From assembly GCA_007128555.1 (NCBI GenBank), contig SKXF01000132.1:1-13388 (forward strand): 13,388 bases of DNA, written 5' to 3'. Within the stretch, counting starts at the first letter, position 1. The number at the start of each line of letters is the position of its first letter. This DNA is from Clostridia bacterium (GTDB taxonomy: Bacteria; Bacillota_E; SLMV01; PUMD01). The position numbers and the translations under genes were made by a program. This document shows, one piece after another, positions 7,352 through 13,388 of the stretch. The notes under the pieces were generated by a model. That model did no database searches. It saw only the letters and a program-made list of their open reading frames with translations, and had not been told where the DNA came from.

Positions 7352-7675
7352 GCACCGACCTATAGACCAGGTTGCGTCTTCAGTGACGCAGCGACCGGAA
7401 GGAGACGAGGTCTGCGCCTATGGCGGGACCCCGACCGGAAGCCCCACGGCTAGGCAAGCGGACAGGGGGCCAGGTGTCCGCTTCGACTTGCAGACTGGCT
7501 CGCACCGATACCCTTGAAGGCGTGCGGATCTGGCTTCATCCGGGAAGGCATTGGGAGAGCATCAGCCATCGGTCTTCTGATCGGTTTCGCCACCACCCTG
7601 TGCAGCCAGGCTCTGCCGACGGCATAATCAGTGGCGCGATCATATGAGAAAATGATTCCATGAAAGGACACCCCC
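7352..7675. other. Gap between the two M24 genes, with hairpins
   Basis: This 324-base gap has a 6-bp hairpin (TGCGTC 7373-7378 with GACGCA 7385-7390) and then a stronger one at 7456-7483 (listed separately). From 7454 to the TAA at 7625-7627 one plus-strand frame is open without an ATG; its last part reads hydrophobic (AIGLLIGFATTLCSQALPTA). No ribosome site precedes it, so I do not call a gene. The ribosome site of the next gene is AAAGGA at 7663-7668. Confidence 0.4.
7456..7483 (+). terminator. Perfect 9-bp hairpin after first M24 gene
   Basis: AAGCGGACA (7456-7464) pairs perfectly with TGTCCGCTT (7475-7483) around a 10-base G-rich loop. It lies about 105 bases after the first M24 stop and 190 bases before the second M24 start. 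No T-run follows apart from the stem's own TT. It may be a terminator separating the two M24 genes or a regulatory fold. Confidence 0.45.
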
Positions 7676-8875
7676 ATGAGCGATCTGACGGCACAGAAGA
7701 CGAAGCAGGCTTTTGAGATACTCAGGGAGAAAGAACTCGACTGCTGGCTGATGCTGGACCGGGAATCCGGCACGATGGGCCACACTGATCCCAGCCTGGA
7801 CCTTTTGCTCCCCACAACCATCATCGGCCTGACGGCCTTTGTATTCACAAGGGATGGGAAAGCGGCCGCTGTTGCAGCCAGCTACGACACCCACAACCTG
7901 GAGAGCACCGGGCTATTCGACCGGGTCATCCCCTACGAGATGGACATGCGAGAGCCCCTGGTTGAACTCCTGCGCGAAATGGATCCGGGTGCGATCGGGG
8001 TCAATGACAGCGAGGAAGACTTCGTCGCCGACGGCCTGACGACGGGGCTCATGCGCAAGCTGGGCAAAATGCTCGAGGGAACTCCCTACAAAGGGAGAAT
8101 CACCACCGGTGAGGACGTCGCCGCCTCCCTGCGCAGCCGAAAAATCGGCCCGGAGATCGAGGCGATCCGGGGGGCCTGTGACGTAACCCGGGACATATGG
8201 AACGAACTGACCTGCTATCTCAGGCCGGGGATCACGGAGATGCAAGCCATGAGATTCATCCACCGTCAGTGCGAAAGGCTAGGGGTGGAGACGGCATGGG
8301 ACAGCCGCTGGTGCCCGGGGATCACTGCCGGGCCCTCGTCGGTGGGCGGGCACAACCCGCCCTCAGATCAGATCACCCTGGAGGAGGGGACCCTCTTTTC
8401 CATCGACTTCGGTGTCCGGCGGGAAGGGTATGTATCGGACCTGCAACGCACCTGGTACATCCCGTCGGCCTCCCATCCCCAGCCCCCCGACGAGGTCACC
8501 CAGGCGGGTGCAACCCTGCGAAGGGCCATCTGGGCAGCCCGGGAAGCAATGCGCCCTGGCGTCCCTGGCTACGAGATCGATGCTGTGGCAAGGGCCATCA
8601 TAACGGAGGCCGGCTACCCCGAATACAAGCACGCCCTGGGGCACCAGGTCGGGCGGTCGGCCCATGACGGCGGAACCCTACTGGGCCCGGCGCACTGGCC
8701 GCGCTATGCTGAGAAGTCCCAGGGCCAGCTGGAAGTTGGCAACGTGTTCACCATAGAACCAGGGATACAGACGTCCCTCGGTCGATACGGAACCGAAGAG
8801 ATGGTCATCATTACAGAGTCCGGAGCAGAGTGGATCACCGAGCCCCAGAGGGAGATCTGGCTCACCCAGGCATAG
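7676..8875 (+). CDS. M24 family metallopeptidase, second copy (Xaa-Pro peptidase type)
   Basis: This 399-residue creatinase/prolidase-fold enzyme is clearly diverged from the M24 protein upstream. Metal ligands read Asp244 and Asp255 (SIDFGVRREGYVSDLQ), His323 (LGHQVGRSAHDGG), Glu361 (TIEPGI) and Glu374 (GTEEMVI). The histidine motif GHQVGRSAHD differs from the common GHGIGLEVHE, and the last ligand lies in GTEE rather than RIED. The substrate pocket probably differs, although the metal centre is complete. The N-terminal domain, about residues 1-160, has the extended GTMGHTDPSLDLLLP segment seen in Xaa-Pro aminopeptidase-like relatives. The start ATG 7676 has AAAGGA seven bases upstream. It converges on the minus-strand M14 gene with a foldable gap between. 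Exact substrate unknown; hydrolysis next to proline is the best guess. Confidence 0.92.
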   Translation: MSDLTAQKTKQAFEILREKELDCWLMLDRESGTMGHTDPSLDLLLPTTIIGLTAFVFTRDGKAAAVAASYDTHNLESTGLFDRVIPYEMDMREPLVELLREMDPGAIGVNDSEEDFVADGLTTGLMRKLGKMLEGTPYKGRITTGEDVAASLRSRKIGPEIEAIRGACDVTRDIWNELTCYLRPGITEMQAMRFIHRQCERLGVETAWDSRWCPGITAGPSSVGGHNPPSDQITLEEGTLFSIDFGVRREGYVSDLQRTWYIPSASHPQPPDEVTQAGATLRRAIWAAREAMRPGVPGYEIDAVARAIITEAGYPEYKHALGHQVGRSAHDGGTLLGPAHWPRYAEKSQGQLEVGNVFTIEPGIQTSLGRYGTEEMVIITESGAEWITEPQREIWLTQA

Positions 8876-8944
8876 ACCGTCTAGGTCAATGGGAGGCCAG
8901 GGCTCCAGCCTTCCACGGACCACAGCAGGTCGTTCGGTGAACAC

Positions 8945-8986
8945 GCGTGGCAGGCAGCATCGGAATTCAACGTTTGCTTGCCACGC
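8945..8986. terminator. Hairpin between convergent M24 and M14 genes
   Basis: GCGTGGCAGGCA (8945-8956) pairs with TGCTTGCCACGC (8975-8986): 12 bp with one G-T wobble and an 18-base loop, midway between two convergent genes. There is no T-run on either side. As the main fold between convergent stops it is a plausible two-way terminator. Its loop can also pair downstream (see findings). Confidence 0.5.
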
Positions 8987-9037
8987 CGGACGGCCTCATC
9001 CGATGAACACTGGGCCTGTGCTGATTCAGGATGGATC

Positions 9038-10426
9038 CTATGATGACTGCACACGCCTTGCGCCATCGCGGTCAAGGGTTTTGGTGTACTGAGCACTGTG
9101 CAAGAGTGCTCCAATCCCCATGCCCACAAGGTTCTTGATGGGCGTGTTAACGACTTCGTAGTTGTCGTGGAGAAAACGGTCGTATTCTAGGAGCCGTCGG
9201 TGGGCTTCATCACGGAGCCTTCCAATCATGTCGCAGCCTGTTACCCTGAACTCCTCGTCCAGCATTCTGTGCATGCCACCCAGGGGGAACATCCTGTACA
9301 ATGCGTCGTGGCCCTCAATGCCGATCTTCTCCGCTACAGTGATCTTCCTCGCATGAACATCGGGGTCGAACTCGAAGGGAGGGTTACTGACGTTCGTGTA
9401 CTGGGCAAGGAGAGGCTCAATGGTCTCCTCAACCATTCTCCGACACGGAGTGTGGGTTTCCAGGTGAGGTCCCGCCTCGTTCCAGATCTTCAACATGAAC
9501 TCATTGGCCTCGTTGGTAAGCTCGTCGCCGTAGCTCAGGGCATCTCCAAGGGTCGAGTCGCTGGTCCTGTCATCGAGCATCAGGGGATCGTACCAGAGGC
9601 AGCATTCCGGGATAATGATAAAAGCATTGGGATTCAACACCTGTGCATACTCATAGGAGTCGCAACCCTGTATGGGCTCGAGATTCCTGTTGCCCGCGGC
9701 GTAGTGACGCACCCAGTTTCTTGCCGGCTGGAGATAGGCTGCGTGCATCACGCCCGGAGCCAGCATCGTTCCCGGGCGTTTCCTGAGAAATATGTCAAAG
9801 CGCTTCGCCGTGTTTTGAAGATTTGCATAAAGCTCTGGGCAGGGATGGGGCACCATGTAGCTGATACCACCCCATTTCATCATGTGTAGGCCGCTCAGGA
9901 AGCTCATCTTAACCCTGTCCATAAGGTTCATCAGCGCCCTGGTCTCAGAGGTAGGCGAATTGAGATCAAGGGGCCCATACCTGAACGGAAAGCACCCGTC
10001 CGGCGTGATGCTGTGGGGTGTGCGGTAGTAATTCAGACTGAAGTTGAGAGGGGTCAACGGTCCCCTCTGAAAACCCTCGTTGAGCCGTGCTGCGTCAGGA
10101 TCGCTACATTTGACCAGGTACCACGTGAAGTCCATTGCCTCGGTGAGCTCAGGGTTCTCGACCAGGGCTCTGCTGAAATAGGTGAGGAGGTTTCCTCCGT
10201 AGGGTTCTTCGCTGTTGGGGAACCCATGAACAAAGGCGTTGTATCTGCCTTCACCGATCTTCAAACAATAGATCGTCTCGCCCTGGGTTGAGGAACCGAG
10301 TTCCAGAAGATCTGCCCGATCCGGGTATTCTTCTACGAGTTTTCGCGACTCCTCGTTCTGTTCATCAACGGTAAGAAACCGATCCCACTCTGGAACGTTG
10401 TCGAGTATGGGGGAAAGATCAACCAT
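9038..10426 (-). CDS. M14 carboxypeptidase-like protein with altered zinc motif
   Basis: This 462-residue protein resembles bacterial M14 zinc carboxypeptidase-like enzymes. Recognisable parts are LGSSTQGETIYCLKIG (residues 43-58) and the motif around 67-79 (HGFPNSEEPYGGN). It also has the arginine segment DPDAARLNEGF (109-119), LTPLNFSLNYYRTP (124-137) and the third-ligand region LSGLHMMKWGG (177-187, His181). Relatives carry a PHPNEPIG-type motif giving the HxxE zinc pair; here it reads P-Asn71-S-E-Glu74-P, so the histidine appears replaced by asparagine. His67 is too far away to restore HxxE. I could not place the catalytic C-terminal glutamate with confidence. It may be a pseudo-peptidase, a binding protein, or an enzyme with a changed metal site. 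There is no signal peptide. The start ATG 10426 has GGGAGG nine bases upstream (10436-10441 on the plus strand). It is divergent from the cyclophilin gene. Confidence 0.85.
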   Translation of the reverse strand: MVDLSPILDNVPEWDRFLTVDEQNEESRKLVEEYPDRADLLELGSSTQGETIYCLKIGEGRYNAFVHGFPNSEEPYGGNLLTYFSRALVENPELTEAMDFTWYLVKCSDPDAARLNEGFQRGPLTPLNFSLNYYRTPHSITPDGCFPFRYGPLDLNSPTSETRALMNLMDRVKMSFLSGLHMMKWGGISYMVPHPCPELYANLQNTAKRFDIFLRKRPGTMLAPGVMHAAYLQPARNWVRHYAAGNRNLEPIQGCDSYEYAQVLNPNAFIIIPECCLWYDPLMLDDRTSDSTLGDALSYGDELTNEANEFMLKIWNEAGPHLETHTPCRRMVEETIEPLLAQYTNVSNPPFEFDPDVHARKITVAEKIGIEGHDALYRMFPLGGMHRMLDEEFRVTGCDMIGRLRDEAHRRLLEYDRFLHDNYEVVNTPIKNLVGMGIGALLHSAQYTKTLDRDGARRVQSS

Positions 10427-10719
10427 CGTGTAAAGCCTCCCTCTGTCTATCGTTCATCTTCATGCCGTATGGGGTTGCCGCTATCTGATGCCGATGCACC
10501 CCTGAAACCGGGTTGACGCCCCGCTGTTCCTGGATGGGCAGTTCTTCTCCACCCGGTTGAGGTATTCCTTTAAGGAGGAGGGGTGCGACCTGCGTCTGAT
10601 GCCTAGTAGAATGGCTTGCTCAACACCCACCCATGCTCGTGCGGCGGTTCCCACCCCCGAAGGTGCCTCCCATCATCGACCCAGGCATGCAAGATAGACA
10701 GCGGCATGATGTGGCAATG
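10427..10719. other. Divergent gap between M14 and cyclophilin genes
   Basis: About 290 bases carrying the M14 ribosome site at one end and the cyclophilin promoter at the other. In the middle is a strong plus-strand Shine-Dalgarno-like run, AAGGAGGAG (10572-10580). After it come only a GTG frame of seven codons (10583-10606) and an ATG frame of 32 codons (10599-10697), the latter badly spaced. The cyclophilin frame itself stays open back to 10633, but that stretch would precede the promoter. No other gene seen. Confidence 0.4.
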
Positions 10720-10725
10720 TATAAT
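10695..10725 (+). promoter_or_regulatory. Sigma-70-type promoter of the cyclophilin gene
   Basis: A perfect TATAAT at 10720-10725 is preceded by TAGACA (10695-10700) with a longish 19-base spacer. Transcription would begin near 10732, leaving a leader of about 20 bases before the gene. The -10 is the best in the window; the spacer makes the -35 assignment tentative. Confidence 0.55.
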
Positions 10726-10749
10726 GAGACCATGCTTCTAGAAAGGAAG

Positions 10750-11274
10750 ATGATTTTGACAAACCCCGTCGTGACCTTTGAGATGGATAATGGCAAAGAG
10801 ATGACCGCTGAACTGGACATAGAGGCGGCTCCCAATACGGTGAGGAGTTTCGTCTCCCTGGTAGAGAAGGGATTCTATAACGGTCTGACCTTTCATCGCG
10901 TCATCCCCGGCTTCATGATCCAGGGGGGATGCCCCCAGGGAACGGGCACGGGAGGACCAGGATACAACATCAAGGGTGAATTTGATGGCAACGGCTTCAA
11001 GAATCCCATCAAGCATGACCGCGGCGTACTATCTATGGCTCGTTCGGGCCACCCCGATTCTGCCGGCTCGCAGTTTTTTGTCATGGTCGCCCGCTCTCCG
11101 CATTTGGACGGTCAGTACGCAGCCTTCGGCAAGATCACGGAAGGTATGGAGGTTGCAGATGACATCGTGGCCGTTGAACGCGATCGCGGCGACAAGCCGG
11201 TGAGCCCTCAACGCATCAAAAGTGTTACCGTCGAAACATTCGGCGAAGAGATCGGTAAGCCTGAGACCCTGTAG
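10750..11274 (+). CDS. Cyclophilin-type peptidyl-prolyl cis-trans isomerase
   Basis: This 174-residue single-domain cyclophilin catalyses cis-trans rotation of X-Pro bonds in proteins and peptides. It has no signal peptide and is probably cytoplasmic. The hallmark FHRVIPGFMIQGG lies at residues 48-60, with catalytic Arg50, Phe55 and Gln58 as in human cyclophilin A. It is followed by GTGTGGPGY (64-72), GSQFFVMVA (106-114) and HLDGQYAAFGKITEGM (118-133). The position of the human drug-contact tryptophan is His118, usual for bacterial forms. The start is uncertain: ATG 10750 is used, but the ribosome site AAGGA (10743-10747) is better spaced for TTG 10756, which would begin (M)TNPVVTFEMDNG like many relatives. 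ATG 10732 and the in-frame ATG 10633 lie at or before the expected transcription start. Confidence 0.95.
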   Translation: MILTNPVVTFEMDNGKEMTAELDIEAAPNTVRSFVSLVEKGFYNGLTFHRVIPGFMIQGGCPQGTGTGGPGYNIKGEFDGNGFKNPIKHDRGVLSMARSGHPDSAGSQFFVMVARSPHLDGQYAAFGKITEGMEVADDIVAVERDRGDKPVSPQRIKSVTVETFGEEIGKPETL

Positions 11275-11521
11275 CACGCATCGGATAGCCTGGTGTGGCT
11301 GCTCGTCCTGAGCTGATGTGAGTGGGAGCAGAAGAACGAGGCGCAGGGGAAGGTTATGCCCGGGTCTTTGGATAAGTACAGGTGGTGGCCATTGCCGGTC
11401 TGCTGCATGAAGGAACAGCAGGTCACAGAACCTGCCCGGAGAAACAGCATCGACCCCCGTGTCCTGGCAGCGGAATCGCCAAATCAATGGTCTCATGCAC
11501 AGCCCAATGGAGGTGTCTACC
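11275..11521. other. Gap with two overlapping hairpins before the DUF885 gene
   Basis: This 247-base gap has no gene. CTGCTG (11400-11405) can pair with CAGCAG (11416-11421), and GCAGGT (11418-11423) can pair with ACCTGC (11430-11435). The two share bases and cannot form together. A looser 6-bp stem joins CTGCTC 11299-11304 and GAGCAG 11326-11331. There is no T-run. Confidence 0.3.
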
Positions 11522-13087
11522 ATGAAACAGCAACTCTCAGCACCGATTGCCGAACTGGATCGCCAGCTTGTGGATCTGTGGACCCGCTACGCATCATCGG
11601 GTCAGCACGAACGAACCCTCTTCCTCCCAGGCGCGGAGCAAATTGCAGACGTACAGAAGGGCCTGGAAACCCTTCAGGGGTCCCTGGACTTAGCTACGCC
11701 GAGTACCTTCCTGGACAAAATCACCCTGCTGCAGGTGAGAAACACCACCGACGTCCTGTCCTTCCGTGTCGCCGACGACCAGGCTTTCCCCTACCGTTAC
11801 CTCGGCAACCTCTCGGGAGGCGTCAACCAACTCCTGATGATGGACGCCCGCCCCCTCGAGGAGCGACTTGAAATCCTTGCAGCGCGGTTGAAATACGCCC
11901 CACCACTTCTTGAAGGGGTCATTGATGCAAGCCGGCGAGTGGACGACGCCTCGAGGGACATGGTGCGAGAATACATCGACAGCCTGCTAAGCGTCCTGGC
12001 CGGTCTCCCTGAGCAGTTGGAATCACTGGGTGCCGACACCTCGAGCATGACAGGAATCATCGGGGCAGCCCAGGATGCCGCCGCCCGGGCCCTGGCCCAC
12101 CTGGCCGTCCTTGAACCTGCCACCGGAGACATCGCCATGGCCCTCCCCTACAATGAGCGACTTCGAAGGGTCTGGGGAATCGACGTGGAGGATCTGCTGG
12201 AATGGCACGAGGAGGAAATCGAGAAGTGCCTCAACCGCCTGAATGCCATCGCCCGGGAGATTGATCCCAACCGAGACCCCTACGAGATCCTCGAGACCGA
12301 TCTGCCCAGCCGCGACAGACCCGAGGACATGTTCCCCCTGATGGAAACCTTCGTGGCCCAGGCCCGGGAACACGCCCTGGACTACATAACCCTTCCCGAG
12401 GGAGAGGTATGCGAGGTCTGGCCCGTGCCGGCCCAGCTCAAGGATTCCTACCCCTGGGGAGGATACAACGGCCCTGATCCCCTGTTGAGGAACCTGCATG
12501 GAGCCGTCTTCCTGAACGAGTACAACTACGAGTCGGTGACCCTCGGCTGGCTGGAGATGATGGCCATTCACGAATGCTACCCGGGGCATCACGCCCAGAA
12601 GGTCAAGGCCGCGGCATCATCGCTGCCGGACTCCTTCCGGGTAGCGCACCTGATGAACCGTGCGGGCCCTCTCAATGAGGGGATTGCCCACCGATCTGAA
12701 ACCTTGTTGCAGCACATATTTCCTGAGCCCGCATTCCCGCTCTTCGTGGCCTACCGGCGCCTGCACACGGCTGTGCGAATCAAGGTCGATCTGGCTCTGC
12801 ACCACTTCGGGAAGCCGCTAGAAGAGGGAGATAGGATCTACCAGGAGTACATGCGGTTCTCACCAAAGGCAGCCCGGGGACAGGTCCGCTTCCAGGAGCT
12901 GTGGCCTGGCTACATGACAATCTACTACTACGGGCAGAAATACCTCGCCGATCTTCAGAAGCGGCTGGGATGGGACGATCAAACCTTCACAGAGTTGATC
13001 TTCTCCGTCGGTTACGCCGGCCTGGATGTTCTGGAGGAAATCGTCAAGGGTACGCCTGAGCAAATGGACGCCATTGTGAGGATGTAA
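11522..13087 (+). CDS. DUF885 family protein, putative metallopeptidase
   Basis: This 521-residue protein matches the DUF885 family, helical proteins thought to be zinc peptidases. The family's key motif HExxPGHH is present as HECYPGHH (residues 350-357; His350, Glu351, His356, His357). A second acidic segment, NEGIAHRSE (385-393, Glu386 and Glu393), sits where relatives usually have EGWALYAE. The C-terminal segment WPGYMTIYYYGQKYLADL fits the PGQ-type region of the family. The first half is mostly helical and charged, with no signal peptide, so a cytoplasmic role is likely. The substrate is unknown; the setting among peptidases suggests peptides. The start ATG 11522 has GGAGG (11509-11513) eight bases upstream. 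The frame extends to 11459 but without a ribosome site. It appears to be a single-gene unit ending at a strong terminator. Confidence 0.88.
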   Translation: MKQQLSAPIAELDRQLVDLWTRYASSGQHERTLFLPGAEQIADVQKGLETLQGSLDLATPSTFLDKITLLQVRNTTDVLSFRVADDQAFPYRYLGNLSGGVNQLLMMDARPLEERLEILAARLKYAPPLLEGVIDASRRVDDASRDMVREYIDSLLSVLAGLPEQLESLGADTSSMTGIIGAAQDAAARALAHLAVLEPATGDIAMALPYNERLRRVWGIDVEDLLEWHEEEIEKCLNRLNAIAREIDPNRDPYEILETDLPSRDRPEDMFPLMETFVAQAREHALDYITLPEGEVCEVWPVPAQLKDSYPWGGYNGPDPLLRNLHGAVFLNEYNYESVTLGWLEMMAIHECYPGHHAQKVKAAASSLPDSFRVAHLMNRAGPLNEGIAHRSETLLQHIFPEPAFPLFVAYRRLHTAVRIKVDLALHHFGKPLEEGDRIYQEYMRFSPKAARGQVRFQELWPGYMTIYYYGQKYLADLQKRLGWDDQTFTELIFSVGYAGLDVLEEIVKGTPEQMDAIVRM

Positions 13088-13239
13088 CGAGGTACCGGAC
13101 ACTGGGCGAGGATGCCGACATGATTTGAGGGGCAAACAGCGAAGGCCAGGCTCCTCGCCCGACGACCGACCACCCTGCTGGAGGCAATCCTTTCTACCAG
13201 CAGATGTGCCCCCCTCAACAGGCTAACTGCGAACCGTCA
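13088..13239. other. Short 3' gap after DUF885 gene
   Basis: About 150 bases with no recognisable gene, repeat or promoter before the terminator hairpin. Confidence 0.4.
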
Positions 13240-13275
13240 CCTGCAGCGGCATTTGCTGCGGGGCCATTTTTTTTT
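13240..13275 (+). terminator. Rho-independent terminator
   Basis: CCTGCAGC (13240-13247) pairs with GCTGCGGG (13255-13262) in an 8-bp stem with one G-T pair and a 7-base loop. GCCA and nine T (13267-13275) follow. This is the only textbook intrinsic terminator in the window. It lies about 150 bases after the DUF885 stop and probably ends that transcript. Confidence 0.82.
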
Positions 13276-13279
13276 GACA

Positions 13280-13388
13280 GTGGGTAGCGCTGCAGTGCCC
13301 TGGACAGGTAATCACCGGGATTGGCCTGTTCCCCTTCAGGCGGTCTACGTCGCCACCGCCTGGCCGAAGGATGCCATCCTCTACGACA
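13280..13388 (+). other. Open frame running off the right edge, doubtful
   Basis: From GTG 13280 one plus-strand frame is open to the edge, and its end (QAVYVATAWPKDAILYD) reads like ordinary protein. It has no ribosome site and begins right behind a terminator, and minus-strand frames are also open here. It could be the start of the next gene, a remnant, or chance. Confidence 0.2.

Noticed and set aside
9200..9889. 229-codon plus-strand frame opposite the M14-like gene
   Set aside because: It is antisense to a protein with clear M14-type segments and a good ribosome site, and no family features were seen.
13274..13302. TTGACA behind the terminator as a -35 box of a promoter for a right-hand gene
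   Set aside because: No -10-like hexamer lies 16-18 bases downstream, and the TT comes from the terminator T-run.

Overview
The window is GC-rich bacterial DNA. Its genes have readable Shine-Dalgarno sites, are closely but not tightly packed, and lie on both strands. Five clearly complete genes encode peptide-cutting or related hydrolytic enzymes, and one more is a relative of carboxypeptidases. None shows an obvious N-terminal signal peptide, so they probably act in the cytoplasm on imported peptides. A preQ1 class I riboswitch in front of a QueT-type transporter argues for a bacterium, and for a lineage such as Bacillota or Synergistota that carries this pair. The phylum cannot be fixed from the sequence alone. 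The repertoire fits a peptide- and amino-acid-consuming heterotroph.

Layout, left to right. 3-284: C-terminal end of a membrane transporter, probably MFS. 550-4166: a two-gene operon of an S9 (DPP IV-like) serine peptidase and a metal-dependent amidohydrolase, joined by an ATGA stop/start overlap and followed by a 12-bp hairpin. 4609-5121: preQ1-I riboswitch and queT. A hairpin at 5128-5152 separates queT from a convergent, half-length COG0701-type permease (5158-5844, minus strand) with a cysteine-paired tail. 6209-8875: two M24 (Xaa-Pro peptidase/prolidase) genes in tandem, about 320 bases apart, with a perfect 9-bp hairpin between them. 9038-10426 (minus strand): an M14 carboxypeptidase-like protein whose first zinc-ligand histidine appears to be asparagine. 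10750-11274: a cyclophilin peptidyl-prolyl isomerase with a consensus -10 box just upstream. 11522-13087: a DUF885-family putative metallopeptidase, followed by the only textbook intrinsic terminator here, a hairpin with nine T.

How the genes may work together (inference): S9 enzymes of the DPP IV type release X-Pro dipeptides, M24 prolidase-type enzymes split X-Pro bonds, and cyclophilin interconverts cis and trans proline bonds. The M14-like, amidohydrolase and DUF885 proteins could trim other peptides. The region therefore looks like a cytoplasmic peptide-salvage neighbourhood with a proline bias. The queT and permease genes look unrelated to that theme.

No rRNA, tRNA, CRISPR array, insertion sequence or phage gene was recognised. 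The strongest leads are the riboswitch, the two hydrolases with altered metal-ligand positions, the half-size permease, and several unexplained RNA-fold signals between genes. I did not find a convincing wholly new system.
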